Below the pieces are notes generated by a model. It was not told where the DNA came from and searched no databases. It saw only the letters and a program-made list of their open reading frames with translations. Positions 10,901 through 21,397 of a stretch of DNA of 64,000 nucleotides are shown one piece after another. Position numbers and translations under genes: made by a program. Source of the stretch: Liolophura sinensis (Eukaryota > Mollusca > Polyplacophora > Chitonida > Chitonidae); NCBI RefSeq assembly GCF_032854445.1, contig NC_088296.1, forward strand, positions 4,237,246 to 4,301,245, read 5' to 3'. How positions within the stretch are numbered: the first letter of the stretch is position 1; every line of letters begins with the position of its first letter.

Positions 10901-13841
10901 CAAGTAAAGGGGCTCACTTTAAAAGGTGTACCTAATGTCCTATCATGTCATACGACAGATCGTTAGTAGCGTGTGTGAGCACCCATTGCATCAATTAAAG
11001 CCAAAATACGTCTCCTCCTGGAAGTCGTCAGCCGCCGGATGACGTCATCAGGAATTCTGCCCCATTCCTAAAATAAAGCCTGTTCGAGCTGTTGCCTGTT
11101 TTGTGGGGGAGGGACGCGTTGTCTCAGACGTCGATCAAGATGATCCCACAGATGCTCTAACGGATTCATGTCTGGCGATGGTGCTGGCCAAGGCAGTACG
11201 TTGACATCAACGGTGTCCAGATAATTTAGTACAACTCTGGCGGTATGAGGTCGTGCATTGTCCTGCTGCAAAAGGATACCCCTTTGCTGTTGATGCACGA
11301 ATGGCACCACAACAGGTTCCAATATTTCATCTCGGTATCTTTGGCCAGTCAGATTTCCCTGGATGATGACCAATCTCGTTCTCACCTGTCCATAAAATTC
11401 CGCCCCATACAAGCACCCCACCAGCACCAAAAGGGTGGACATTCTGAATCGGCTTTCATCAGTGAAATGCACCCTTTCCCAGTCTCGTCGCTGCCATCGA
11501 CGTACCACTCTTGCCCAACGCAGCCTGTTTTGACGGTGTAGAGGAGTCAATACCATTCAACGGAAGGGGCGATAGGCTCTGATACCACTCACGCGGAGTC
11601 GTCATAAGACTGTGCGTCTGCTGATGGGGTGTCCCAGTGCCGTTTCCGCCGTTGACGTTGCCGTCACGAACCGGTTACGCAGGTGGATTGTGCGGATGTA
11701 CCGGTCTTCGCCAGCCGTTGTAACACTTGGCCTGCCCGATCTTGGACGATCTTGTGTCCTGCCTGTTAGGCGGTAACGACCCAATAGTCTGCTGATGGTG
11801 GCTCGACTGTAATTGAATGTTCTGGCAATGTGGTGTTGGCTGGCCCCCATGTCAGCCATACCAGTGGCTCTATCACGTTCTGCTTGTGTGAGTCTCGGCA
11901 TCCCTTAGATGTTTTTTATGGTATTGCACCCTTACCATGTGCTACATCGGTATTTATACGGCGGTCATTATGGAATATTTTCAACAGGGCCCGAAACTCT
12001 GTTTTTCCGATTTTTCATGATGTCTTACACCAATTTCAATGAATCTCGTTAAAAAGTGACGTGTACACAGGGTGCTTATGTGCAAACGTATTCGCACAAC
12101 GTTCAAACTTATTCAACTTATTTTTCCAAAGAAAAAACTGCATTGAAAAGTTATACGTTTCTTTTGCCCGGTAGTTTAGTTTCAAAATACCCTTTTTTCC
12201 TGAAAGAAGAAATCGAAAACAATATTGAAGACATATTTAGAAATATGCATTATCTTTTTTCTCCCGCACGTGGGAAGGTCTCCCAGCAACCTACGGAAAG
12301 TGGTGGGTTTCCCTCGGGCTCTGAGTGGTTTCCTCCCACCATAATGCTGGCCGCCGTCGTGTAAGTAAAATATTCCTGATGACGGCATAAAACACCAATC
12401 AAATAAATAAACAAATATGTTTTCTTCACCTTTAAGATGTGTATTCCGCGTAATACAGCTAACCACCCCAGCTATGTAATATGGACATGTTATATCAGAA
12501 GTCCATTACCTGGAAGTATGCAGCTTTCATATACTTAGTCACCACGGCTCTTTACACTTTACTTCGATCTCTAGCACATTATGTGACGTATCGGCTCATC
12601 CATGTATTTTTCTTTCTCTCGACTGCGCAGCAAACGTTTGAGAAATGGCTGAAGCAAGATGTGTTCCAAACAAGGTTGTGTTGAAATAGACTAAAAAAAT
12701 ACGACAACGGAAGGTTTTGTAAAAGGACAACAATGTCTTTGATAATTATTGTTTATAGTTGCTTGGAAATATAAAAAATAGGCAATGAGTTCTTAACTGC
12801 ATGGCAACAATTATCAGCGAAATTGTAGTTTTTAAATATGGAGTTCGACTTCACGGTGTGGCCAGTTTTTGTAGCAGCCGTTTACAGTTAGATTTCCCAT
12901 GATTCAGTTCACAATTTCCACCCAAGAGGTTGGAATATTTCTCCATCAGATGTCGCGAATGTGTATAGATACGTAACATGTGTTTTGTGCCGTGGGGACT
13001 AGCTATAGGGAAGTTGCATACTTCTAGGTAATGGGCATATGGTAATATCGTTTGGGTTAACCCCACCCCCACCCAAAAAGAAAGATCATTAAATTTATTT
13101 TTCTCACCATTTGGTTTAGTTGTATCCATGGAAACTTGCAGCGTAAGGCGTTCTCCTACTCGAATCACGGAGGAGACGGGATTGCCCGTGTCTTCGTTAA
13201 TGACCTGCATGGTGATAGGGACGTTGAGTGACGTCTGGCTGACTGACTGTCCACTGAGGCCGCCAAGGTCACTGAAAACACAGAATCAGGCGACATCGTC
13301 ATAGCTCTGAATACGTAAAGGTTGAATCTCATTGGCTGAAGCAGGTCACGTGAAGGGTTAACGTTTCCAATCCACAGCCCGCGAGATTACTATCAACCCA
13401 CACTTTGTTGAATATAAGACTTGTTAAAAGACAAATAATGATTTGAAAACTGGACTGCAAAATTTAATATATCAACACCGCACTGTCTCGTCGTCATATA
13501 ACTGAAAAATTGTTAAATACGACGTTAGATCCCAAGCATACATACAAACATTGTCATGTCGCCCTGCTGATTTTGGTTCCATGTTGATATAAACGGGATA
13601 CTAATGTGCTGGTTCGATGCCAAAATTTGCCCAAAGGTTTTATCATGGTATAGAAAGCAGAACATGTTTCAGTCAACCCCTGTGAGACTTACATTCCCTC
13701 CAGACCACCACTGTTGATCACAGTACCAACCAACCCAACGTTCCCGCCATCAGAACACGTGACAGTGTGCTTCTCGTCTGTGTGAGCCAGGTAAGCGGAG
13801 CTATACTGAACGATGACGTCATATGTGGAGGCGTTACCACT
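4993..13841 (-). CDS. ZP-domain protein, 3' exons; left copy with a frameshift
   Basis: Six minus-strand exons join with matching phases: 13,841-13,693, 13,271-13,108, 9,940-9,832, 7,925-7,760, 5,969-5,850 and 5,174-4,993. They encode the second half of ZP-N (a strand ending HTVTC), the linker and ZP-C (cysteines in ESCSS, RCPSP, MSCSV, KLCRA, ASCEP, KTCDG), a basic cleavage motif RKRR, and a last exon with a single hydrophobic segment (AFVAIVAVFGIVLTAAVVAA) and a short basic tail. This is the order of membrane-anchored ZP proteins, which are cleaved by furin-type proteases and polymerise into extracellular coats such as egg envelopes. In this copy a CCAAAGG/CCAAGG one-base deletion in exon 5,969-5,850 shifts the frame, so the anchor exon is read out of frame and soon stops. 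No 5' exons (signal peptide, first ZP-N part) were recognised up to 16.8 kb. It may be a 5'-truncated pseudogene, an allele, or carry a sequencing error. An egg-coat role is only inferred. Confidence 0.8.
5286..5538 (+). repeat. Dispersed repeat 'gattggtgttttacgcc' family
   Basis: A near full-length copy: 'ttggtattttacgccatgct', then a 'gggaggaaaccgggcagagc' core, 'gcaggttgct', 'ccggagaggaagccagcatg' and the end 'gagaggctcctgggtcat'. It lies in the last ZP intron and is shared with copy 2 at 56,152-56,405. Similar copies occur at more than 20 sites in the window in both orientations. No coding capacity; probably a non-autonomous element. Confidence 0.85.
6000..6780. other. Intronic sequence of ZP copy 1 without a recognisable feature
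   Basis: Between the cleavage-site exon and the 15-bp array. The 'cgcatgc' rich stretch near 6055 and 6440 contains two inverted copies of a short 'cttacagcgcatgc' word. No gene is supported. Confidence 0.4.
6787..7340. repeat. 15-bp minisatellite array
   Basis: About 37 units of 'catgtttctgtacag' with interspersed 'tatacatgtttctg' variants. All three plus frames and some minus frames are open because the unit is five codons long. It lies in a ZP intron. The equivalent array in the other copy (57,661-57,742) has only about five units. Confidence 0.95.
7462..7625 (+). repeat. Dispersed repeat with 'tagaataaaac...cagttacgtgtgac'
   Basis: Its sequence ('actatttatgcacttacatg', 'gttagaataaaac', 'ccagttacgtgtgactattt', 'ctatcatactgtc') recurs in diverged form at 39,960-40,160, 49,545-49,640, 50,465-50,700 and 57,878-58,024. 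No coding capacity. Confidence 0.65.
8038..8232 (+). repeat. Dispersed repeat 'gattggtgttttacgcc' family, internally deleted
   Basis: Starts 'tttatttgattcgtgtttta' and ends near 'gcgccgtgctgccgtgccaa'. The 'gtacggccggagaggaag' part is missing. Shared with copy 2 at 58,438-58,632. Confidence 0.8.
8290..9700. repeat. Degenerate ~70-bp tandem repeat with a 202-bp higher-order unit
   Basis: Repeated words 'aacacagcaaacaacgttta', 'gagcactgtacggttg' and 'acactgagaaatttaacaca' recur about every 65-75 bases. From about 8,940 to 9,660 the array is organised as a 202-bp higher-order unit; for example 'gtattacacggatcactgag' recurs at about 9,182, 9,384 and 9,586. It is intronic in the ZP gene. Copy 2 (58,660-59,450) lacks the amplification. 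Confidence 0.85.
10095..10260 (+). repeat. Dispersed 'gaggaaaccggactctccgg' repeat fragment
   Basis: The words 'aggaaaccggactctccgga', 'aaacaaccgacatttggtaa' resemble sequences at 16,866-16,945, 20,606-20,690 and 46,570-46,640. Matching copy at about 59,845-60,000. Weakly defined ends. Confidence 0.4.
10697..12176 (-). mobile_element. Tc1-like DNA transposon with intact terminal repeats
   Basis: Perfect 27-bp terminal inverted repeats (10,697-10,723 and 12,150-12,176; outer end AACTACCGGGCAAAAG) flanked on both sides by TA, the target duplication of Tc1/mariner elements. Total length 1,480 bp with a transposase gene on the minus strand. It sits in a ZP gene intron, and the same insertion at the same TA is present at 60,448-62,000, so it predates the duplication. 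Confidence 0.92.
11068..11901 (-). pseudogene. Tc1-like transposase, broken
   Basis: The N-terminal part (11,901-11,602, starting MPRLTQAERDRA) has a helix-turn-helix DNA-binding region with the Tc1-type linker GRPSVT. The C-terminal part (11,556-11,068) shows FTDESR (first catalytic D), DNARPH (second D) and SPDMNPLEHLWD (catalytic E), with 34 residues between the second D and the E, i.e. DD34E. The two parts are in different frames. Compared with copy 2, 73 bases are missing at 11,448/11,449, just after the first catalytic motif, and other frame changes around the lost region are shared. The protein cannot be active. Transposase would bind the terminal repeats and cut and paste the element at TA. 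Confidence 0.88.
12265..12416 (-). repeat. Dispersed repeat 'gattggtgttttacgcc' family, minus copy
   Basis: Reads from 'cacgtgggaaggtctcccag' to 'ataaaacaccaatcaaataa', just outside the Tc1-like element; same copy at 62,089-62,240. Confidence 0.82.
12420..13100. other. ZP intron sequence without a recognisable feature
   Basis: Short open frames only (12,481-12,684 plus, 12,851-13,210 minus); the latter runs from the 13,271-13,108 ZP exon into the intron. Confidence 0.4.
13483..13540 (+). repeat. Tail fragment of the tRNA-derived SINE
   Basis: 'cgtcgtcatataactgaaaa' and 'aaatacgacgttagatccca' match the 3' part of the SINE in the opposite orientation to the copy at 151. Also at 63,308-63,365. 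Confidence 0.6.
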
Positions 13842-13985
13842 CTGCAATGATAGTGTCCGAACCATGATTGAGAAAAAGCTTTATGTTTTCTTTATATTAC
13901 AATGTTGTTTTTCGTCATACTCATGGAGTTTTCGGTTAGGCCTATACGATAGCAATCAGTTTGTGTACAGAGAAAAGTGGAGTAT

Positions 13986-14130
13986 GAATTTATTTATCTG
14001 ATTGGTGTTTTACGCGGTACTCAAGAATATTTTACTTATACGACGGCGGCCAGCATTATGGTGGAAGGAAACCGCACATCGCCCGGGAGAAACCCACGAC
14101 CACCCGCAGGTTGCTGCCAGACCTGGAACA
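13986..14130 (+). repeat. Dispersed repeat 'gattggtgttttacgcc' family
   Basis: 'tctgattggtgttttacgcg' to 'gcaggttgctgccagacctg'. Lies at the right edge of the duplicated segment and is shared with 63,812-63,950. Confidence 0.85.
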
Positions 14131-14164
14131 ATATTATGTATGTATGTATTTATGTATTTTTAAT

Positions 14165-14405
14165 TTTTCAGCCATATGACGATGAGGAGTCATTAGGTAT
14201 GTGTACATATATACTGTGTCTTCTTGTGGCAGGACTAATCCATGTCGGCAAAGTGCTGCCGCCACTAAAGTATCATGCTGAAGACACCAGGCATGACACC
14301 CCACCAAGTCAAATTATACTGACACGGGACCAACCAGTCATGTTTCCTTGATCTGACCACTCAGTGCTGAGTGCCAAGCGGAGCAGCAAAAATAATCATT
14401 TTTTA
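14165..14405 (-). repeat. Diverged SINE fragment
   Basis: 'tttttcagccatatgacgat', 'gtgtcttcttgtggcaggac' and 'tactgacacgggaccaacca' follow the order of the tRNA-derived SINE body at 151-437, but with many changes and no tRNA head. Confidence 0.6.
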
Positions 14406-14609
14406 AAGTCAAGACAACCCGCAGGTTGCTGACAGATCTTCCCACGTATGGACCATATGAATTCAAGAAGAATTCATGTTGTATACTGGTGAAATACATG
14501 CATGTGTTTAACAGGTGTATGCCTAATCTTGGAATGTCAAACAATTAGGTACAGTAGTTTATCTATGGACACAATTTTAAATCATGACTTAACTGAAGCT
14601 TTCATTCCA

Positions 14610-14905
14610 CACCTTATTTATTTTATTTATAAATTACACATTTTATTTATTTAAATACCTGATATTTCTGCACTCTAAATAATTAGCCCATCCATGTGTT
14701 GCTAATTTACTTCAAATTTATTTATTTTATTTATAAATTACAAAGTTTATTTATTTAAATACCTGATATTTCTGCACTCTAATTAATTAGTCCATCCATG
14801 TGTTGCTAATTTACTTCAAATTTATTTATTTTATTTATAAATTACAAAGTTTATTTATTTAATTACCTGATTCTTCTGCACTCTACTTAATTAGCGTTTC
14901 AATAA
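14610..14905. repeat. AT-rich ~104-bp tandem repeat
   Basis: About 2.8 copies of an AT-rich unit containing 'tttatttattttatttataa' and 'cctgatatttctgcactcta'. Confidence 0.85.
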
Positions 14906-16850
14906 TTTTACTGTGTTTTATTAAATAAAACAGAAACAAACATCCCTTTTAAGGGTGAAAGAGAAAGGGCAGAATTTAAATTCTTCAGTTCTAACAAATT
15001 CAGAAGAAAAAAAATCATATGATAAGATTTAATTAATTTCAAGCATTGTCCGATGAGATGCCGTCTTCTCATCCCCATAAACCTTCTGCATTCCTAATGA
15101 ATTTTTCACTGGCTGTTATTTAGCAATTGCATGATGACTAAACGCTAACATTCACGACAAAAATATATTTGTATAATCTGAGTAGTGTGTCTAAGTAGAG
15201 ACTAAGATCTTCTCGGGAGATAATGCAATTTGAGCCGAGATGGTATGCGGTTGTCGTGTGACATAATTTGTGATACCGTCGTTGAATACTATACGGATTG
15301 TAAATCAACTACTTTTACGCCTGGGTTGGATCAGAAATGATACAGACGTTTGCCACAAGACAGTGTGAAATAGCCTTTCGGTTACACGTTAATACATCGT
15401 TGTAAACGATCTCAAAATGATGTCTTAAGCAGCAGTTCTGTGTTATCATATGTCACAGTTTAGGCTGCGCAATATGATAGCAACGTGTTTGAATAGATAA
15501 GATTCTCAAGATGACAGCCTCGATTCACACCAGCCATTTGTGCAGTACTGTCATTTTGTTCTACATGTTATTCGGTGAAATCTCATTAAAATAATAAAGT
15601 ACGATACTTTTTAGAAAGCTTGACTGCCCTGCTTTCGAATGAAACATATTTTAACCAGATGCTGTCTTGTCTTTTAAAGTGACGTTTTGACAGGGATTTT
15701 GTACATTGTTCGTGGGACTTTGATAACAATATGACGTCGGCGACGATCGTGAGGCCGTTAAAACCAAATTTCTTCCACTAGTATGACGTCCGAATCTTTA
15801 TCTCACAAAAGACAAAGCTCGTCAGTTAATTGCTGAAAGTCGATGGCTTACCCAGGATACGCCGGTTTCCTCCACTCATAAAAATTGGTCGCTATTCTAT
15901 AAATAAAGAAATCAATAAATAAATGAATAATGAACGATATCCCGATATAACCGTATTCTGTCGTATTCAAAACACGAGATCCTATTAGACTAACGGGTTA
16001 AGTAGTTTTAAAAAACGAACAATCTGCTGCAATAGCAAATTATACATTCTAGCACCACTGTTGAATTTAACACTAGATTTCAGTGTCCTTTAAAACTTTT
16101 GCCGTGGATGCCATAAAGATCGGCAAGTGATCACGCCTACGTGGTAAAATCCGGCTGGTCGATTTACCCCAGTTTTGCTTGAAACTGTTCACGAAAATGC
16201 TTTGAAAGTAGCCACTTATAACTCATGCACCATAAAACTACGCAAAATGCCAACACAGAAAAAAAATTAAAACATTCAGTGAAACTGGTTTAAAAAAAAT
16301 TCCTGTCTAAAACGCAAAAATCCTTGTTCAACTAGAAGTTGATGAATTCTACCTTAGATTTGGGTTTTGTGGCCAAAAACCCTGCAGTCTATTGGTTTCA
16401 TTTGTATTGCTCAATTTACTGGTTTGGCATATATTTTACGAAAGTTGTCCTCCACAAAAACACAAGGTCACTCACGCGACAATTCTTAAATTACGTTTTA
16501 ACTTTACGGTTTTCCGATAAAATGTTTCACGACCTGCAGTTAGCTCATGGCATTATATTCGTCAAATAGACACCAATATCGCAATGCATTTTGCGGGACA
16601 CGTACGAAAATCTAGTTTGGGGCACAGTCGAAATTTCATGAACCTGCATATGATTTTAAATTTAAAGTATTCTGTGCACGCATAAAAGACGCAGCTCAAT
16701 AGAAACTGCAGTGGAAACTGTAGAATCGAGAAACGACAGTCTTTAATGGTGAAAGATTTCAGGCTGTTAATGCCTAATTAAAAACGACTTAAAAAAAAAT
16801 GAAAAAAAAAAAAAAAATTTCAATTTTAAGTGAACATTTCATTCGATTGA
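14906..16850. other. Gene-free stretch between the two ZP genes
   Basis: I searched the minus strand here for missing 5' exons of the left ZP copy (a signal peptide and a cysteine-rich first ZP-N exon) and found none with acceptable borders. A short gtggaggaaaccggcg word near 15,870 and a 'ggaggaaactggggtgtccg' fragment at 16,866 belong to dispersed repeats. Confidence 0.45.
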
Positions 16851-16857
16851 AACGAGC

Positions 16858-16863
16858 TTTATT
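16858..16863 (-). terminator. Candidate polyadenylation signal of the ZP-like gene
   Basis: AATAAA on the minus strand about 370 bases past the stop codon at 17,232. Confidence 0.4.
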
Positions 16864-17231
16864 AAGTGGAGGAAACTGGGGTGTCCGACTCTTTGGAAGA
16901 CAGGAGATCAAGTGTTGAAACTGGATGAAATTCCTCTCCGCCCACCCTGGAGGGGGCTTGTGTACCGATAGCTAGGTCTTTTGTTCAACTTTTCCAGCCT
17001 CTATTTCGGCTAATTCCAACATCCGATGCAAAGAAACGCGGAAAACCAGAGATCGTGAAACTGCCATCAAAATGTCATTCGAAATGAAGACCCATAACGC
17101 AGCGTTTCTTCGTGATAAAATTAAACTCATTTAATCGACTGTACTTGGTATACAGAATAACAGAATATACTAACGAAGAGACTAACAAATAAAATGTTAA
17201 ATTAAAAAACAAAAAGGACGACTTGAAAAAC

Positions 17232-17902
17232 TCATTTGAGGTGGAAAGATCTGGATAGGATTCCAAACGTCCTCCGATCTGAAAAAAAGGCCAAAAAGAA
17301 ATAATGTACAGATAATACACAGCAGCAATTTTTATTGCAGGGGGAGAAAAGAGCACCCCCCCCCCCCCCCCTTACTTTCAATTGTCCTTATGCTGACGCT
17401 ATTACCAAGTTATGCTCACCTGGAACCGATCTCTTTGGCTTGATGACTTCAACTTCCACCGCACAAGAATCCTTGAAGGATTGGGAAAATAGTGAAGTTA
17501 CTAAAACGGTCCTTGTGAAAATGTAAAATTTGTCCAGCAGCAGATATCTGCTCTATTAGAATTTCAAATTTGAAGCAAATCAAAACCTCTGGAGACATTT
17601 AAAAATGTAGTCTATAAACCATATCAGCATTTATAAGCGAGTAAAGAAAAGTGGTCTAAAGAATGTAAATACAGATTAGGTCCACGATAACGAAAACAAA
17701 CGTTTTTATTACAAAATAAGGTTTTATTCCTACGTAAACCTACCCCATCACAGTTCTCGTTACAGGCCGTATAGGTGCATTCGAACCTAACGGTATTATC
17801 TCCCCCTGATAATTTGAAGGCCTCGAACCACGGGCTGTACACGCAGTTCCCCCGGGTTTCAAATCCAGACGTTTTGGGAAAGATCAAGCCGTCTCCACAT
17901 CT

Positions 17903-17933
<31 letters not shown>

Positions 17934-20875
17934 GTTAAAAAATTCAGTAAAATATTAAGTGTTCAGCATGTAGGTTACTGGCTAGGCTGAAGAATCCGAT
18001 TTAAATGAAATCCGTCTAGGAGGCCCACTAGCCCTTAACAGAAAAGAAAGTAAACATACCAAACTCCAGCAAGTTGTTTTGCTTACTTTTTTAATATTAA
18101 AAACAAAATTAAAATTAACACTTTGTAGCGCCCTCGGTACAGCGTTGGGAAAAAAAAAAATCTTACCCGGCACGCAGGATGTAATAGCGACTGACCGAGT
18201 TGACAGCGGCGCAGCTCAATGCCCGGAAGGAGTTCAGTTGTCCTGCGCAATGAAGAGGGTATATGTACATATGTATATATGTATATATGTATATAGCAAT
18301 ATGGAATCTCCACTTAGAAGCACGGGTGTAATACCGAAAATAGAAAATTTAAGTTCTGCGCACCTGTTGTATCCCACGCCACCAGCTGGACCTTCCTGCC
18401 AATAGCAATCTGCTCTGACGTCACTTCCTGTCCGAGCACATCCATGACCTTCAGGGTGAAAGTAGCGGTGGAATTGGCGCCAAGAAGCGTTTGCTTCTCC
18501 CACGGGTTCAGGAACCTACAAATTTATGTAAGGGAGGTAAGAAATAAATTTTTAAGCGACGAGAGTGGGTACTTGGGGGTTTTAACGTCGTACTTAACAT
18601 TCCTTTAGTTATACGACTAAAGAGTTCGAGTGTAGGTACTGTGCCTCCTTGTTGCAGGACAGCTTTCCACCGCTCCTTCATTTAGTACCGTTTCACAAAG
18701 ACGACTTACCGAGGCAAGTAAGGCGCCCAGCCAGAGCCATTATAGGGATACGGGTCAACCAGTCGTTGCACTTTCTCTTTAATGCTGAACGTCAAACGGC
18801 ATAGTTCTAATTTCACGATTGACCCCGAATCTACCACTCCCGAGGCGAACGCTCTACCAAGTGAGCTATCGGGGAGGGTAAGACTCGACGAGAAATTAAA
18901 AAATGATTTTACTTATTTATATTCAATCATTGCAAGGACCGACTGGAATAACACCGATTGACGCGCAACTTCAGGTCAGTACGATTGGAATTCAGTCGTC
19001 GATATTGTCACTTTCAATCACAAAATGAATAACTGGTTATGGAAACCGGCTTTGGTGAAATCATTTAATTGGTTGTTTTCGACCTACATGTATATGCGAC
19101 GGCTGCCAGCATTATTGCTTGAAAGTTGAAGAGAGCGGTTGTAAACCAGTTTTCTTGCAGACCTTCCCACGTACAATCCAAAAGGAAGCCGGCACGAGCT
19201 TGGAAAGGTCATCGCATTGGCGAGAAGCTTTAGTTATTCAGAGACCTTTAGTGAAGAGTTAAGTTAAATCTCTGGTGTGCTGCTATAAACACGTTAGCTA
19301 GTTCGGTCACGTAGGTATCTTGCTCACTGGTCTGGACACCACCGTTTCCATAGCTACAACAAACTGCAGAACAGCTGTATGCTTACCAATCAGCAATGGT
19401 TTCTGTTTTTGAGACCGCTTTGCCATGGGCGTCGTAAGCACAGGATATGGTGTGGATTTTTCGTTGCTGAATAATTTGTGTGTCCCGGTCTCCCCAGCCA
19501 ACTTCAACGTCCACTGTGTACGTCCGGATACCGGCCTTTTTCTGTGGGCAGAAAAGGCCTAAAATACATTCGTAATCTGTTATGCAAAATTTTAGGGCTT
19601 ACAAATAAAAAACAAGGATACAATTTTTAAAACTGTTTGATAACGTTAAAAAGCTGGAAAGACAAAATAAAAAAGACGTGTAAAAGCAAGACGATAATAG
19701 GATATAATGCCAGCTTATTCGCTCCAAGAGAAAAAAAAAAATTCCTTGCTTCTCACAAGGCATTGTTGGTAAAAAGGCAAAGTTTATGTCGTCGATGTGT
19801 TAGGGAGGAAGCAGATATTAGTAGAGATTTTAAATTTCACTGTTACCTGACGCACAATTTCCCGCAAACCCCACGGGTTACAAAGAAATGCCGCCCCTAC
19901 ATCCGGGTCCCCCCCCCACACACACACACACGCCCAATAAATCCCAGTAAAGCCCAGGAGGGGTTAGGCTATTAGCACTTCAGAAATACTAACGTAGAAC
20001 TGGCAGCGCTCGCCCACAGAAGACTGATCGAAGGAGCTGTCTAGTTTGAAGTTGACTACATCCACAGCAATCAGCGGCTTGTCACCGTTTCGACACCTGG
20101 CCAGAGCGTATGACGGGACGTCAGCGGTCAGGCGGAGAGTCGGCTCATCAGCGTCACTAAGCGGACATTTGGAGAACACTGGGAGAAAAAAAGATACACA
20201 AGTTAAGTGTATCAGCGGAAAAGCAGATTGAAAACAATTCAGCGCAAAACTATCTTTCACATTTCACATTTAGGGTTTCTTATCTTCCAAAGCCACGCAT
20301 TATATCGGACCCATGTTGAAACAAGAGACAGATTTGTAAGTACTATTGAAGTTGCTCAGTGGCGGTTATAAACACTCACGGTGGACAATAGGGTCGTCTC
20401 CCAGAACAAAGGTCACCTACAACAGAACACAAACAAAACGAGTTAGCTTGGACACGGCGATCAAGAGTAAAAATAATTACCTTCATCTAGAAAGCCATTA
20501 CAGCGAGCCACAGTGCTGGTAAATAACGCTTTGACACCTTTTAATACCATAACACTTTGTTTTCAAAATCACACTCCCCTCCAAAAGGCTGCAAATGTAG
20601 TGTGGAGGAAACCAGAATGCCCAGGGCGAAGCAGAGATCTTGGGCAAGTTACCGACTAACTCCTTCCACAGGTTTCAAACGCATACACTACATGTATATG
20701 GTCTTCTAGAAACGTTACATTTCGCGTAGGGTTAAGCAAGCTTTGTGGAACGATTTGGTCACCAAAAGATCCCTCGAAGAGAAGTGAAAAAGGTAAAGGG
20801 AAAAATTCTAAATAGAAAAGTGCTTGTAAGCAGTTGTATACTTACGGAAGCAAGGATTAAACCCAACGTGAACAT
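17232..20875 (-). CDS. ZP-like secreted protein without membrane anchor, nine exons
   Basis: Nine exons assembled by hand, all with GT/AG borders and compatible phases: 20,875-20,846, 20,416-20,380, 20,178-19,994, 19,541-19,387, 18,515-18,364, 18,242-18,167, 17,900-17,744, 17,471-17,420 and 17,278-17,232; 891 nt, 296 aa. The first two exons encode a signal peptide (MFTLGLILASVTFVLG). Exons 3-4 carry ZP-N-like cysteines (SKCPLS, ARCRN, ERCQFY, HTISC). Exons 6-7 carry ZP-C-like cysteines (LSCAA, GCGDG, GNCVY, FECTY, ACNENCDG). Exons 4-8 match those of the flanking ZP gene one to one (TYTVDVEV...HTISC versus TYDVIVQY...HTVTC), so the two are paralogues. Exon 8 ends in KPKRS, a possible furin-type site. 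The last exon adds only 15 residues and a stop: no transmembrane segment. In known ZP proteins the anchor keeps the precursor at the membrane before assembly, so this one may be a soluble or modified partner. The last two exons are the least certain. Confidence 0.82.
17360..17371. repeat. Poly-C run
   Basis: About 18 C in a row in a ZP-like gene intron. Confidence 0.7.
18270..18298. repeat. 'atgtatat' microsatellite
   Basis: Short tandem tatatgta repeats in an intron of the ZP-like gene. Confidence 0.7.
18566..18890 (-). mobile_element. tRNA-derived SINE
   Basis: Full order of body and tRNA head: 'gtacttgggggttttaacgt', 'ctccttgttgcaggac', 'gaggcaagtaaggcgcccag', then the reverse of a tRNA-like head ('gctctaccaagtgagctatc'). 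On the minus strand the head shows an A-box-like 'tagctcacttggtagagcg' and a B-box-like 'gggtcaatcgtg'. It lies in the ZP-like gene intron between exons 4 and 5. Confidence 0.85.
19093..19235 (+). repeat. Dispersed repeat 'gattggtgttttacgcc' family, degraded
   Basis: 'gcgacggctgccagcattat', 'tgcagaccttcccacgtaca' and 'aaggaagccggcacgagctt' keep the family order; the 5' end is lost. Confidence 0.6.
20606..20690 (+). repeat. Dispersed 'gaggaaaccagaatgccc' repeat fragment
   Basis: 'gtggaggaaaccagaatgcc' and 'cttgggcaagttaccgacta' resemble the fragment at 10,095; in intron 1 of the ZP-like gene. Confidence 0.4.
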
Positions 20876-21390
20876 GACTGAAAACAGGAGACACTGAAAA
20901 GGTAAATAGTAAAACGGATCAATACCGAATTGATTTACGCAACTGTCAGTAATAAGACAACTAAACCGTTTATAGAAGCGAAAATCCGTCTTACACAAAC
21001 CTTAACCACTGAAAATATCTAAAAAAAAAATAAAGATATCCAAATCAAAAACAACGTGACTTTAGACAGAACAAAATTACAGTGACGAGCTTTCGACTGT
21101 CGTTTGCTTTTATAACCTGAACTACATCACGTGATTGAAAAAACTGGATATTAATGTACTTTTCGCATTTGCATTTGAAGCGTTTTCCGTCACCGACTGT
21201 ACGAGCTCGATTATCCTGTTGACAGGGAAAATCAACTTTCTCACGGAAGGCCTTCACGTTGTGGTGTAGTATTTGCATCATTGGCGTAGCCTTACACGAA
21301 GACCGGACTGAAAGCACTGTCTCAATGCTCAGGTGGCTTCGGCTGGGGCTTCTAGCCAGGGGTTGTCAAATACTTGACAAAGACGGTGGT
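20876..21390. other. Upstream region of the ZP-like gene
   Basis: No TATA box is evident just before the ATG at 20,875. A pyrimidine-rich 'accttttcag' about 20 bases before the start codon on the minus strand could be a 5'-UTR splice acceptor. Nothing else recognised. Confidence 0.35.
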
Positions 21391-21397
21391 TTTATGT

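Larger units (their letters stand above)
1..14140 (+). repeat. Left copy of a ~13 kb direct segmental duplication
   Basis: This segment recurs in the same orientation at about 51,100-63,950. Every component appears in the same order in both: 21-bp array, SINE, solo LTR, 24-bp array, ZP gene 3' exons, Tc1-like element. Read side by side, long stretches are identical or differ by about one to three bases per hundred. The offset falls from about 51,140 at the left end to 49,825 at the right because repeat arrays inside the left copy are longer. Homology can be followed to about 14,138, where a gtat microsatellite begins, and copy 2 runs out of the window soon after. It may be a real duplication or two haplotypes kept apart in an assembly. 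Confidence 0.93.

Noticed and set aside
17075-17356. 93-codon hydrophobic minus open frame as the missing anchor of the ZP-like gene
   Set aside because: Its frame does not match the splice phase of the preceding exon; the phase-compatible exon starting at 17,278 stops after 15 codons.
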